Source of the DNA: an uncultured Gemmatimonadota bacterium
GTDB lineage: Bacteria; Gemmatimonadota; Gemmatimonadetes; Gemmatimonadales; Gemmatimonadaceae
DNA: 53,973 nt
Direction: 5' to 3'
Assembly: GCA_902826615.1 (NCBI GenBank)
Contig: CADEFN010000014.1
Coordinates: 1-53,973, forward strand
Position 1 is the stretch's first letter; every line of letters begins with the position of its first letter. The notes under the pieces were generated by a model. It did not search any database. It had not been told where the DNA came from and worked only from the letters and a program-made list of their open reading frames with translations. The translations under genes and the position numbers were made by a program. Below, one piece after another: positions 8,533-17,901 of this stretch.

Positions 8533-8650
8533 TGAATCGACCCGGGATTCCCGGAGGCTCCACTTCGTGAGAAGCTGGAGTCATGACCAAACGAACGCGG
8601 TATTCGCCGGAAGTCCGTGAGCGGGCGATCCGGCTGGTGCAGGTACAGCG
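8533..8650 (+). mobile_element. Remnant of an IS3-family insertion sequence (left end plus start of orfA)
   Basis: Directly after the TAG at 8530-8532 the sequence TGAATCGACCCGGG begins, which looks like the terminal repeat seen on many IS3-type elements. An ATG at 8583 then starts MTKRTRYSPEVRERAIRLV, the typical N-terminus of an IS3-group OrfA transposase (helix-turn-helix protein). Similarity stops after about 22 codons near 8650. There is no OrfB, no right end and no second repeat, so this is a dead fragment. The open frame that continues to 8984 runs into the next gene and is not a real protein. Confidence 0.7.
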
Positions 8651-8714
8651 GAGCGGGGCGCTCGCTTTGACGGCGAGCCGACGCTACCCGGGTCCGGGCA
8701 TCCCCAGCACTGGC

Positions 8715-8733
8715 GGGGGCGCGGCCAGCCCCC
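8715..8733 (+). terminator. Possible hairpin terminator before the S9 peptidase gene
   Basis: GGGGGC (8715-8720) pairs with GCCCCC (8728-8733) across a 7-nt loop and is followed by AATTT. It lies 40 nt before the S9 peptidase ATG. The run of T is short, so this is only a weak candidate. Confidence 0.3.
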
Positions 8734-8772
8734 AATTTCCCCGGAAGCGTCACCCTCCCAACCGGGACCCTC

Positions 8773-11619
8773 ATGCAGAAACTCGCCCTCCTCCTCTCCG
8801 CGGCGACCCTTGTCGCTGCCCACACACTCGGCGCACAATCGCCCGGGAAAGTCCTCGACCCCGGCGACCTCGTCGCCTGGAAGTCGATTCGCTCCAACGC
8901 CACCAGCTGGGATGGCAAATGGTTTGCCTACCAGATCGCGCCCAACGAGGGCGATGGGGAAGTGGTCCTCAAGCCTACCGCTGATGGCGTGGCCGAGCGT
9001 CGCTGGCCCTTGGGCGAGCCCGCCGGGGGTGGTGGAGGATTCGGCGCCCCGGTCGATGCCACCATCGCGCTGAGCGGCGACAGCAAGTGGCTGGTGTTCA
9101 CGACCTACCCGAAAGCAGCAGACGCCAAGCGACTCCGCAAGGAGAAGAAGCCGCTGCAGAACGGAGTGTCGCTGGTGAATACGGCGACCGGTGAAAAACG
9201 CGACTTCGAGAAGGTGCGTCGGTTTGCCCTCGCCGGGGACGCCCCAAACTGGCTCGTGCTGCATCGGTACGCCGCCGAGGGCGCCACGTCCGCGGATCTG
9301 CTGCTTGTGGACCTGCGGAGCGGGGTGGTCTCGACCATCGGCTCAGTGGGCGAGTGGACCCTCGACGAGAACGGGACACATCTCGCATGGACAACCGAAG
9401 CGAGGGATCTGGTTGGCAATAGCGTTCAGCTGCGCAACCTCGGCACCGATGTCGTCCGGTCTCTCGACAGTGACAAGGCGGTGTATCGCCGACTGGCCTT
9501 TGCCGACTCCACGTTCGGACTCACCGTGCTTCGTGGTGTAGTGGATAGCGCCGCCTCCGACACGGCCTACTCGGTGATCGGGTGGTCGGGCGTCCCGGCG
9601 ACGATGACCAAGTCGGTCTTTGCCGTCACTCAGGCCAACGACTTTCCGGCGGGGATGCGGATCAGTCCCGACCGCGCGGCGCGATGGGCGGCCGACCGCT
9701 CGGCGCTCTACTTCGGGATTGTCGAACGCCGCACCTCTCCTGACTCCAAGACGCCGCGCCCTGACGTGCGACCCGTTGCAGGCACGCCAGGTGCGATGCA
9801 AACCCCGGCTGGAGTTGGAGGGGCAGACGACGATCTTCCCACGCTCGTGATCTGGCATGGCAAGGGTGACCCGCGGCTGCAGTCGCAGCAGCAGGTGGAG
9901 GAGGGGCGCGACAAGACCTTCAACTACCTCGCGGCCTGGCGCCCATCGGAGCAGAAGTTCCTGCGACTGGCCGATGCCTCGCTTCGCGACGTGCAGCTCA
10001 CGGCCTATGAACGATTTGCGTATGGTTTCGACCGCCGACCCTACGAGCGGCGCGATGCCATCGATGGTGGTCAGCGTCGTGACGTCTATGCCATCGACCT
10101 CAAGACCGGCGCCCGTTCGATGGTTCGTGAGAGCGCGCGGTACAACTTCTTCCCCTCACCCGACGGCACCAAGGCGCTCTTCTATCACGACGGCGAGTAT
10201 CACGTCTACGACTTCGCCAGCAAGGGGGTGACGACGGTCTCCAAGGGTGCGCCCACGAGTTTTGTGGACACGGAAGACGATCACAATGTCGATCGCCCAC
10301 CGGTGCAACCGTTAGGCTGGGCCGCCGACAACCAGTCGGTGCTGCTCTTTGACAACTACGATGTGTGGAAGGTGGGCGTGCGTGGTGGTGCCTTTGCCAA
10401 TCTCACCGGCAATGGTCGCAAGGATCGCATTCGCTACACTCGGCGCTTAGTCATCAACCCGAAGGAGAAGGGGATCGACCTCACGCAGCCCATGTACCTG
10501 CAGACCTATGGCGAGTGGACCAAGAAGGAAGGGCTCGCCCGTGTGATGCCGGCCAAGGCGGGCGCAGAGTCGCTGCTGTGGGACGACGCCAAGTTCTTCG
10601 TCAACCGTGCCCGGAACGCTGACACCTGGGTCTACACCCGGCAGACCTTCCGCGACTTCCCGGACTACTATGTGGCCGAGCGTGGTTTTGCCGCGCCGCG
10701 CCGCCTGACGAATGCCAACCCGCAGCAGGCCGAGTATGCCTGGTCCACTGGGGCGCGCCTGGTGAACTATGTGAGTGACAAGGGCGACTCGCTGCAGGGG
10801 GCGTTGTTCCTCCCGGCGGGGTACGAGGCCGGCAAGAAGTACCCGACCATGGTGTACATCTACGAGAAGTTGTCACAGAGCCTGCACCAGTACGCCGTGC
10901 CTAACGAAACGAGGGCCTTCAACCCGAGTGTGTATACAAGCCGAGGGTATGCGGTGTTCATGCCCGACATCGTGTACAAGATCAACGATCCGGGGATGTC
11001 GAGTGTCTGGTGTGTGGTGCCGGCCGTGAAGGCCGCCATTGCCACGGGGATCGTGGATGCCGCGAAGGTGGGGCTCCATGGACACTCGTGGGGCGGGTAC
11101 CAGTCTTCCTTCCTCGCCACACAGACCGGCAAACTCTTCGCAGGGATTGTGACCGGCGCGCCCCTCACCGACATGATCTCGATGTACAACTCGGTGTACT
11201 GGAACACGGGCACGGCGGACATGGCCATCTTCGAGAGCTCTCAGGGGCGCTTCAAGGGGAGCTACATCGAGAATCGCGACGCCTACATCCGGAACTCGCC
11301 GGCCTTTTTTGCCGACAAGGTGGAGACTCCGGTCATGATTCTGCATAACGAGAAGGATGGCGCGGTCGACTTCAACCAAGGGATCACCTGGTTCAACACC
11401 CTGCGTGAGCAGGAGAAGGAAGTGATCATGCTGCAGTACGTTGGTGAAAACCATGGGCTGCAGCTGCCGAAGAACCAGAAGGACTATACCATCCGCATGA
11501 CGGAGTACTTCGATCACTTCCTGCAGGGGAAGCCGGCGCCAGACTGGCTGAAGAACGGCATCCCGCGGCTCAAGATGGAGGAGCACCTCAAGAGCCGGCA
11601 GAAGAAGGTCGCCTCGTAA
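8773..11619 (+). CDS. Secreted S9-family (prolyl oligopeptidase/DPP-like) serine peptidase
   Basis: 948 aa with a signal peptide ending at about LGAQ (22). An N-terminal beta-propeller-like region of repeated strands is followed by an alpha/beta-hydrolase domain. The catalytic Ser772 is in GHSWGG, Asp862 in NEKDGAVD and His894 in GENHG, all in the family order. It should be an exported peptidase acting on short peptides, probably in the periplasm. Its TAA overlaps the ATG of the next gene (TAATG), so it is translationally linked to a dehydrogenase. That suggests the peptide products feed the catabolic genes downstream; this link is inference. Confidence 0.92.
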   Translation: MQKLALLLSAATLVAAHTLGAQSPGKVLDPGDLVAWKSIRSNATSWDGKWFAYQIAPNEGDGEVVLKPTADGVAERRWPLGEPAGGGGGFGAPVDATIALSGDSKWLVFTTYPKAADAKRLRKEKKPLQNGVSLVNTATGEKRDFEKVRRFALAGDAPNWLVLHRYAAEGATSADLLLVDLRSGVVSTIGSVGEWTLDENGTHLAWTTEARDLVGNSVQLRNLGTDVVRSLDSDKAVYRRLAFADSTFGLTVLRGVVDSAASDTAYSVIGWSGVPATMTKSVFAVTQANDFPAGMRISPDRAARWAADRSALYFGIVERRTSPDSKTPRPDVRPVAGTPGAMQTPAGVGGADDDLPTLVIWHGKGDPRLQSQQQVEEGRDKTFNYLAAWRPSEQKFLRLADASLRDVQLTAYERFAYGFDRRPYERRDAIDGGQRRDVYAIDLKTGARSMVRESARYNFFPSPDGTKALFYHDGEYHVYDFASKGVTTVSKGAPTSFVDTEDDHNVDRPPVQPLGWAADNQSVLLFDNYDVWKVGVRGGAFANLTGNGRKDRIRYTRRLVINPKEKGIDLTQPMYLQTYGEWTKKEGLARVMPAKAGAESLLWDDAKFFVNRARNADTWVYTRQTFRDFPDYYVAERGFAAPRRLTNANPQQAEYAWSTGARLVNYVSDKGDSLQGALFLPAGYEAGKKYPTMVYIYEKLSQSLHQYAVPNETRAFNPSVYTSRGYAVFMPDIVYKINDPGMSSVWCVVPAVKAAIATGIVDAAKVGLHGHSWGGYQSSFLATQTGKLFAGIVTGAPLTDMISMYNSVYWNTGTADMAIFESSQGRFKGSYIENRDAYIRNSPAFFADKVETPVMILHNEKDGAVDFNQGITWFNTLREQEKEVIMLQYVGENHGLQLPKNQKDYTIRMTEYFDHFLQGKPAPDWLKNGIPRLKMEEHLKSRQKKVAS

Positions 11620-12518
11620 TGCGTGTCGCGGTCGTTGGCTGTGGGGTCATCGGCCGCAGCTGGATTCGTGTCTTCACCCGCGCCGGGCACGACGTGCGTG
11701 TGTGGGACGCGAATCCGGCGGCGCAGGACGCCGCGCTGATCTGGCACGAATCGGAGCGTTTGCGGGCGGGCACCCCGGGTCCCATGCCCCAGGCGGCAGC
11801 ATCGTTAGGTGAGGCGCTGGATGGTGCGGTGTATGTGCAGGAGAGCGGACCCGAGGTGCTCGAGGCCAAACGGGCCCTGTATGCTGCCCTCGATGCCGCG
11901 GCGCCACCCGGGGCCATTCTCGCGTCGAGTACCTCCACGCTCGATATGACCGCCATCGCCGCGGCCCTGCCCGGTGCGGCCCGGTGTATCGTGGCGCATC
12001 CGGTGAACCCACCGCATGTGGTCCCCGTGGTGGAGGTCCTCGGCGGCGCGTCAACCACGCCAGAAACGGTCGAGACCACCTGCACGATTTTGCGGCAGGC
12101 GGGGCAGGTGCCGGTGCTGCTCAACCGATATGTGCCCGGCTTTCTGCTCAACCGCATGCAGGCGGCCCTGGTCCGCGAGGCGATCTCCCTGGTCCAAAGC
12201 GGGGTTGCCGACGTCGAAGCGGTGGACGCTGTGATTCAGCAGGGACTCGGCCTGCGCTGGGCGCTGATGGGACCATTTGGTGTGGCCAACACCAACGCAG
12301 ATGGTGGCGTCCGCGAGTACTTCACACGATATGGTGGAAGCTTCGAGTGGCTGATGAACGAACTCGGTGAGACACCGATGTTCACTCCAGAGCTGATCGA
12401 GGAAATCGGCCGTCAGGTGGATGCCATGGTTGGCGGTACCTCGCACGAGGTGCTCCGGGCCTGGCGCGACCGGATGGTGGAACGCATCACAACACTGAAG
12501 GAACAGGACACGCCGTAA
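11619..12518 (+). CDS. 3-hydroxyacyl-CoA/L-carnitine-type NAD-dependent dehydrogenase
   Basis: 299 aa from ATG 11619. A Rossmann nucleotide site GCGVIG is at residues 8-13, followed by DANP at the end of beta-2 (NAD preference). The SSTSTLD and AHPVNPPHVVPVVE segments are characteristic of the 3-hydroxyacyl-CoA dehydrogenase fold, and a C-terminal helical domain follows. Members that act on free hydroxy acids (L-carnitine dehydrogenase, L-gulonate dehydrogenase) have this length. The neighbouring BKACE gene (27 nt downstream) favours the carnitine-type role: oxidise a beta-hydroxy acid to the beta-keto acid, which BKACE then cleaves. The exact substrate is unknown. Confidence 0.8.
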   Translation: MRVAVVGCGVIGRSWIRVFTRAGHDVRVWDANPAAQDAALIWHESERLRAGTPGPMPQAAASLGEALDGAVYVQESGPEVLEAKRALYAALDAAAPPGAILASSTSTLDMTAIAAALPGAARCIVAHPVNPPHVVPVVEVLGGASTTPETVETTCTILRQAGQVPVLLNRYVPGFLLNRMQAALVREAISLVQSGVADVEAVDAVIQQGLGLRWALMGPFGVANTNADGGVREYFTRYGGSFEWLMNELGETPMFTPELIEEIGRQVDAMVGGTSHEVLRAWRDRMVERITTLKEQDTP

Positions 12519-12544
12519 CCCCAACCTCGTTTACACGACTCATC

Positions 12545-13489
12545 ATGTGGCGCTACGCTGATACCTTCGAATACCTGGAACGGGTGGGGAAGATGCCCCC
12601 CGTCATCATCTGCTGTGCCTGCAACGGAGGCGTGCAGGGGAAGGAGTCGAATGCTGCTCTCCCCGAATCGGCAGAGGAGATTGCCGACTCCGTCGGTGGT
12701 GCGTATGACGCGGGGGCGAGTATGGTGCACGTGCACGCGCGTGACCCGCAGCACCTCACCCGTCCTGCGACGTCGACCGAAGTCTGGCTCAACGTGAACA
12801 CCCGCATTCGCGCGCGCTGCCCCGAGATCATCATCAACAACACCACGGGTGGTGGCCCGGGCATGACGATGGAAGAGCGATTGCGCTGTCTTCCGGCGCG
12901 CCCCGAAGTGGCGTCGCTCAACCTCACGCCTGACATGAGCAAGTTCAGGCTCAAGGCGCGTCCCGACACGCTCCCCGATCCGCATCCCGAGATTGTCTAC
13001 GACGACTGCATTCCGTTCTCGTACAAGCTGGTGTCGCAGTTTGCGGCCGCGATGAAGGAACATGGTGTCAAGCCTGAGCTCGAGACGTATCACAGCGGGG
13101 GCTCCTGGGTGATGCGCGATCTCATCGCACAGGGCCTGATCGAGAAGCCCTACTGGATCCAGACGGTGATGGGGTATCAGACGTCGAGCTGGGCCACACC
13201 CGAGAACATGATCAACCTGGTGCGCGAGTTCCCGGATGGCACCATCTGGTTGTCGTCAGGCATCGGCCCCAATCAGGTACCGATGACCACGATGGCCATG
13301 ATCCTCGGTGGGCACGTCCGTGTTGGCCTCGAGGACAACGTGTACTATCGTCGCGGAGAGCTGGCCAAAAGCAACGCACAGCTTGTCGAGCGTGCCGTGC
13401 GCATTGCGCATGAGCTGGGCCGAGAGGTCGCGACTCCGGCGCAGGCGCGTAGCATGCTCGGTCTCTCGGCGACTCCGTCGAAGTACTAA
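12545..13489 (+). CDS. Beta-keto acid cleavage enzyme (BKACE, DUF849)
   Basis: 314 aa from ATG 12545. The metal-binding HVHARD (about 60-65), the NNTTGGGPGMT and GLEDN motifs near the C-terminus are hallmarks of the BKACE family. These enzymes use Zn and acetyl-CoA to cleave a beta-keto acid into a CoA ester plus acetoacetate-type product; the carnitine branch turns 3-dehydrocarnitine into betaine. It sits between a dehydrogenase that could make the keto acid and a permease that could import the starting compound. The family is clear; the substrate is inferred only from neighbours. Confidence 0.88.
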   Translation: MWRYADTFEYLERVGKMPPVIICCACNGGVQGKESNAALPESAEEIADSVGGAYDAGASMVHVHARDPQHLTRPATSTEVWLNVNTRIRARCPEIIINNTTGGGPGMTMEERLRCLPARPEVASLNLTPDMSKFRLKARPDTLPDPHPEIVYDDCIPFSYKLVSQFAAAMKEHGVKPELETYHSGGSWVMRDLIAQGLIEKPYWIQTVMGYQTSSWATPENMINLVREFPDGTIWLSSGIGPNQVPMTTMAMILGGHVRVGLEDNVYYRRGELAKSNAQLVERAVRIAHELGREVATPAQARSMLGLSATPSKY

Positions 13490-13519
13490 CCCCGGTCGCC
13501 CACCGTCCTCGCCAAATCC

Positions 13520-14944
13520 GTGTCCACACTTCGTCGCGATCTCTCCGCCTTTCAGTTCTTTGCCTTCGCCTTTGGTGCTGTAGCCGGCGTCGGGTGGGCG
13601 GTGGTGCTCGGCGACTGGCTCCGTCAGGCAGGCCCGTTAGGCGCCGTGCTGGGGCTCGCGTCAGGCGGGTTGTTCATCATGCTCATCGGGCTCTGCTACG
13701 GTGAGGTCGCCGCGCTTATTCCGGCGTCCGGCGCCGAGATGGCTTATGCGTATGAGGTCGTGGGTGAACGGGCCGGTTTCCTCACCGGCTGGATGATGGC
13801 CTTCATCTACGTGGTGGTCGGCGGGTTCGAGGCCATTTCCATCGGATGGATCCTGGGTGCACTGGTGCCGGGGCTCGAAGGTCCGGTGCTCTATCAGAGT
13901 CTGGGCTCGGAGGTGCGGGCCGGGACGCTGGGCTTCGGTCTGTTAGGGATGGCGCTGCTCACCTGGCTCAACATTCGCGGAGTGAAGGCGTCGGGGAAGG
14001 CGCAGGACATGCTGGTGGCCGCATTGCTCGTGATGGCGACCATCTTCCTCATCGCAGGGTTCACCCGTGGGGATGTCGCCAATCTGCAGCCGTATTTCCA
14101 GCGCAGTGAAAGCGGGTCCATCTGGCCGGGTGTGCTGGCATTGTTCATGACCGCCTCGTTCTGGTTCGGCGGGTTCAACGTGGTGCCGACGATGATGGAG
14201 GAGAAGCAGAGCGGGACCAGCTACAAGAAGGTGGGAGTCATGATTGTGCTGGCGATCGCGATCGGCATTGTCTTCAAGACGGGTGTGGTCATCTCGGCGT
14301 CGATGACGATGCCGTGGAAAGAACTGATGACGATGAATATCCCGGCGGCCGCGGCGTTCGAGCGTGCGTTCGGCTCGGTCATTCTCGCCAAGCTGGTCCT
14401 CGTCGCGGCGCTGATGGCGCTCCTCGCCACGTGGAACGCCATGCTCGTGTGCAGCTCACGGATCATCTTTGCGCTGGGACGCGTCCACTTCATCACGCCG
14501 AAACTTGCGGCGGTGCATCCTCGTTATGGATCGCCAGCGGCTGCCATTGCCTTTTCGGGTGCGGGCGCTGCACTGGTGACCCTGCTCGGCCGCAATGCCA
14601 TTCTCCCGATCGTGAATGCATCGTCGACCTGTCTGGCCATCTGCTACATCATCACCTGCTGGTCCGCCATCAAGATGCGGAGCACGCGGCCCGATGCTCC
14701 GCGGCCCTTCATGGTACCCGGCGGGAAGGTGACGATGTGGGTGGCACTGGCCAGCGCTGTCTTCTCGTTAGGACTTTCCCTGTATCAGCCCTGGGCCGAC
14801 GCCAAAGGGAAGGTGCCGCTCGAACCGATCATGCTGCTGATCTGGGCGGGTGTTGGTGGTGTCGCCTGGTTTGCTGCGGGGCGGCTGCGTGCGGGATTTG
14901 ATCCCGTGGTGCGTCGTGAGATTATCGTTGGCAAGGCTTCCTGA
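13520..14944 (+). CDS. APC-superfamily amino acid/amine permease
   Basis: 474 aa from GTG 13520, about 12 membrane segments. The N-terminal segments (FFAFAFGAVAGVGWAVVLGDW, read as a helix near 12-32) and the GAEMAYAYE stretch are typical of amino acid/polyamine/organocation carriers. It should sit in the inner membrane and import an amino acid or amine. Its position inside the peptidase-dehydrogenase-BKACE operon (31 nt after BKACE) suggests it carries that pathway's substrate. ATGs downstream are less likely starts because the first helix would be cut. Confidence 0.85.
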   Translation: MSTLRRDLSAFQFFAFAFGAVAGVGWAVVLGDWLRQAGPLGAVLGLASGGLFIMLIGLCYGEVAALIPASGAEMAYAYEVVGERAGFLTGWMMAFIYVVVGGFEAISIGWILGALVPGLEGPVLYQSLGSEVRAGTLGFGLLGMALLTWLNIRGVKASGKAQDMLVAALLVMATIFLIAGFTRGDVANLQPYFQRSESGSIWPGVLALFMTASFWFGGFNVVPTMMEEKQSGTSYKKVGVMIVLAIAIGIVFKTGVVISASMTMPWKELMTMNIPAAAAFERAFGSVILAKLVLVAALMALLATWNAMLVCSSRIIFALGRVHFITPKLAAVHPRYGSPAAAIAFSGAGAALVTLLGRNAILPIVNASSTCLAICYIITCWSAIKMRSTRPDAPRPFMVPGGKVTMWVALASAVFSLGLSLYQPWADAKGKVPLEPIMLLIWAGVGGVAWFAAGRLRAGFDPVVRREIIVGKAS

Positions 14945-14967
14945 ATCCTGTCCTGGAGAGTTCCACC

Positions 14968-16332
14968 ATGCGCCATACCTGTTTTGCTGTGCTGGCAACA
15001 CTTGCCGTAGCTGTACCTGCTGACGCGCAGCTCAAGGGTGCTGACCTTCAGCGGGCCATCGACTCCATCATGATGGCGCCCATCAATGCCGGGCGTGTCG
15101 TGGGGGCGTCGATTGCCGTGGTGCGTGGACGTGATACGATTGCGATCAAGGGATACGGCAAGGCCAACATCGAACTCGATGTGCCGACGCCCAATGACGG
15201 CATCTACGAAATCGGGTCGGTGACCAAGCAGTTCACGGGCGCCGCCATCATGCAGCTGGTAGAGCAGGGCAAGGTGAGCCTCGATGACGACGTCACCAAG
15301 TATCTGCCGACCTTCAAGACAGGAGGCCGCAAGGTCACCATCCGCCGGCTCCTCGATCACACCTCGGGCATGCGAGGGTACACCGAGATGGCGGCGGCGC
15401 GCGCGATCATCCCGCTCACCTTGCCGCGTGACACCTTGCTCCGCCTGATCGAGAGTCATCCCTGGGACTTTGAGCCCGGCGAAGAGGCGATCTACAACAA
15501 CAGCTCCTTTTTCCTCGCGGGTCTGGTGATCGAGAAGGCCTCCGGTATGAGTTATGCCGACTATGTGAAGGCGAATCTCTTTGACAAGGCGGGGATGAAG
15601 GACGCGCACTACTGCTCGGAAACAGCGGTGAAGCGGCGGAAGACGTCGGGTTATGACTTCGACGCAAATGGTCCCATCCAGAAACGTCCACTGAGTCATC
15701 TCTGGCCGTATGCGGCGGGCTCGTTATGCATGACGGCGCGCGATCTCGTGGCATGGAACGAGGCGCTGCATCACTCCACACGTCTCATGTCGGCGGCGAC
15801 CTACAAGACGATGATCACGCCGGACGCCCTGAATGACGGCTATCCCATGCGGTATGCGCGGGGGATCTCGCTTACGCCGGTGCTTGGGCACGAGGCCTTG
15901 CGTCATGGCGGTGGCATCAACGGCTGGACGAGTGACCTGATCTACATCCCTGGAGAGGCGCTGAGCGTGGTGGTGTTGTACAACACCAGCGGTCCCTCGG
16001 GGCCAGCTGAAGCGGCAGATGGCATTGTGCGCGCGGTGCTGGGTGAGCGACCGACCAAGGCGGTTGCGCTCGAGGGCGACGTGTCCCGTTATGCAGGCAC
16101 GTTCGGGGGACGAGGGCGGGGTGGGCCGCAACAGCTCCTCGTCGAAGCAGCCAGCGGGCAGGTGACGCTGGTGCGGGGCGGGCAGAAGCGCCCGCTCACC
16201 TACATCGGGAACGACAGCTTCGCGGCGGGATCGACTCGGCTGGTCTTCACGATGAAAGACGGGAAGGCAGCGTCGCTGCGGGTGGATGGGGGCAGTGCGA
16301 ACAACGTGCTGCGACCCGCTGCCGGAAGGTAG
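14968..16332 (+). CDS. Secreted serine hydrolase (class C beta-lactamase-like)
   Basis: 454 aa with a signal peptide (CFAVLATLAVAVPADAQ). Active-site motifs are SVTK (Ser84, Lys87), YNN (Tyr176-Asn178) and HGG (313-315), the last replacing KTG as in many esterase/DD-peptidase relatives. The C-terminal 110 residues form an extra beta-rich domain as in the DUF3471-type proteins. It is likely a periplasmic D-aminopeptidase, esterase or transacylase rather than an antibiotic beta-lactamase. It is the last gene of the five-gene operon (23 nt after the permease) and ends 3 nt before the convergent GH30 gene. Confidence 0.88.
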   Translation: MRHTCFAVLATLAVAVPADAQLKGADLQRAIDSIMMAPINAGRVVGASIAVVRGRDTIAIKGYGKANIELDVPTPNDGIYEIGSVTKQFTGAAIMQLVEQGKVSLDDDVTKYLPTFKTGGRKVTIRRLLDHTSGMRGYTEMAAARAIIPLTLPRDTLLRLIESHPWDFEPGEEAIYNNSSFFLAGLVIEKASGMSYADYVKANLFDKAGMKDAHYCSETAVKRRKTSGYDFDANGPIQKRPLSHLWPYAAGSLCMTARDLVAWNEALHHSTRLMSAATYKTMITPDALNDGYPMRYARGISLTPVLGHEALRHGGGINGWTSDLIYIPGEALSVVVLYNTSGPSGPAEAADGIVRAVLGERPTKAVALEGDVSRYAGTFGGRGRGGPQQLLVEAASGQVTLVRGGQKRPLTYIGNDSFAAGSTRLVFTMKDGKAASLRVDGGSANNVLRPAAGR

Positions 16333-16335
16333 GGC

Positions 16336-17868
16336 CTACCGCCACACCAGGGTCGCCACAGCCCCTGCCGACAGGGCGAGACGCATAACGCGAGCTCCGT
16401 GCCGCACCACAAGCGGCGCGGGGCCACCAGAGGTGTTCACGGCGAGCAGCACCGTCGAGCTGTCGTCGGCGTTCTGGAAGGCCACGCTGGCCACCCCTGG
16501 TGGCCCCTGTGTGGACGCGATGCGATGCGCACCGGGTCTCACAAAGCGGCTGGCGTGGGCGAGTGCGTAGTACTCCTCGTTGCGCGTCACCTTTCCGGTC
16601 GCGGAGTCGATGGTGACAACACCGCGACAGTTTGTGCAACCGCCCAGGTGGGGGCCATGGTCATCGTCGAGTGCGAGATTCCAGAGCATCACGCCGCGCG
16701 CCCAGTTGCGTGTGGCACCGACGATCAGCGTGGAGACGTTCCACGCGAGGTTGTCGCCCCAATTGGGCGCCCAGGTTCCCCCTGAACATTCTGTGAAGTA
16801 GACGTCCTTGTCGGGATATCGCGCATGCACGGCAGATTGTGCGCTCACGTCGCCGGCGTAGCAGTGCCAGGCCACCCCACTCACAAACTTGCGCGCGCCC
16901 GAATCTGCCAGCACCGCAAGGGGTGACTCGGGCTCATCCCAGTTGTGGTCCCACTCCAGAATCCTCGTGCCCGGGTGATGTTGTGCGAGGAGAGGTCCAA
17001 CGTGCTCCCGCAGCAGCTCGGCGCGTTGCGTCGGCGTCAGCCGCATGCCCGGGTAGTCCGGCGGCTCGTGATGCGGTTCGTTTTGCAGCGAGACCAATCC
17101 GATTGGCACTCCTGCGGCCTGGGATATCGAGAGGTAGTTCCGCAGGTACTCGGCAAAGGCTGGATAGGCCTCGCGCTTCAGGGTGCCGCCATTGAGACGG
17201 TTGGGGTCCTTCATCCAGGCGGGCGCGCTCCATGGTGTTGCCATCACGGTGAGGAGCGGGTTGAGTGCCCGCGCCTCTGTCAAAACGGAGAGCACTTCTC
17301 GCTGCTCAGGCGCAAGGCCAAATTGGACACGCGACGTGTCCCCGGGAGACCGATCATCGAGTGTGTAATGCCTCCGCGAAAAATCAGACCCGCCGATGGT
17401 CACCCGCACCATGCTCAAACCGATTCCTCCCTCTCTTGAGAAGAGATCGTTGAGCAGTGAATCACGCTGTGGCCTGGTCAGGCGGTGCCGGAGCAGCCAG
17501 GCGGAGGCATCGGTGAGGGCGGCACCGAAGCCTGTCATCACCTGGTATCGGGTGCTGTCGTCGATCTCGATGGCGAGGTCACCGGTGGTGTCCGTCGAGA
17601 AGGCGATGTCTGGCTGGGGCTGCAGAAGTTGCGATTGATCGGGAAGTGTCACCCACACCTGCGCAGCGTCGCTGCGGGGCGCTGGTCCCTCGCGCATGGC
17701 GCGGTCGTTGCCTTGGCAGGCAGCAGTCGCCACGGCGGCCAGCGCGGCACAGGCCAGAGCGCGCAACCGCCACAGCCCCGCGCGCGGGGAAGGCGTGTGC
17801 ACTCGCGCCGGGCGCAGTGCATTGCGCGGGAAGGTGGCGTAAACTTGTCGGGGCTGTTTCGTCGTCAT
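16336..17868 (-). CDS. GH30-family glycoside hydrolase lipoprotein (glucosylceramidase-like)
   Basis: 510 aa from ATG 17868 (GAGG 8 nt upstream); a longer frame lacks a ribosome site. The N-terminus has a hydrophobic helix and lipobox ending at Cys51 (VATAAC), so it is probably an outer-membrane-anchored lipoprotein. Glu264 in LQNEPHHEP is the expected acid/base and Glu360 in YFTECSGG the nucleophile of GH30. It should cleave beta-glucosidic or beta-xylosidic bonds in glycolipids or polysaccharides. It is convergent with the serine hydrolase and divergent from the next gene, so it is probably a single-gene unit. Confidence 0.9.
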   Translation of the reverse strand: MTTKQPRQVYATFPRNALRPARVHTPSPRAGLWRLRALACAALAAVATAACQGNDRAMREGPAPRSDAAQVWVTLPDQSQLLQPQPDIAFSTDTTGDLAIEIDDSTRYQVMTGFGAALTDASAWLLRHRLTRPQRDSLLNDLFSREGGIGLSMVRVTIGGSDFSRRHYTLDDRSPGDTSRVQFGLAPEQREVLSVLTEARALNPLLTVMATPWSAPAWMKDPNRLNGGTLKREAYPAFAEYLRNYLSISQAAGVPIGLVSLQNEPHHEPPDYPGMRLTPTQRAELLREHVGPLLAQHHPGTRILEWDHNWDEPESPLAVLADSGARKFVSGVAWHCYAGDVSAQSAVHARYPDKDVYFTECSGGTWAPNWGDNLAWNVSTLIVGATRNWARGVMLWNLALDDDHGPHLGGCTNCRGVVTIDSATGKVTRNEEYYALAHASRFVRPGAHRIASTQGPPGVASVAFQNADDSSTVLLAVNTSGGPAPLVVRHGARVMRLALSAGAVATLVWR

Positions 17869-17901
17869 CAGGGAACCTCGCTCACAGTAGGATGTCACAC
17901 C

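Noticed and set aside
8583-8984. 133-aa open frame starting like an IS3 transposase
   Set aside because: Only the first 22 codons resemble a transposase; the rest runs through intergenic sequence into the S9 peptidase gene in another frame.
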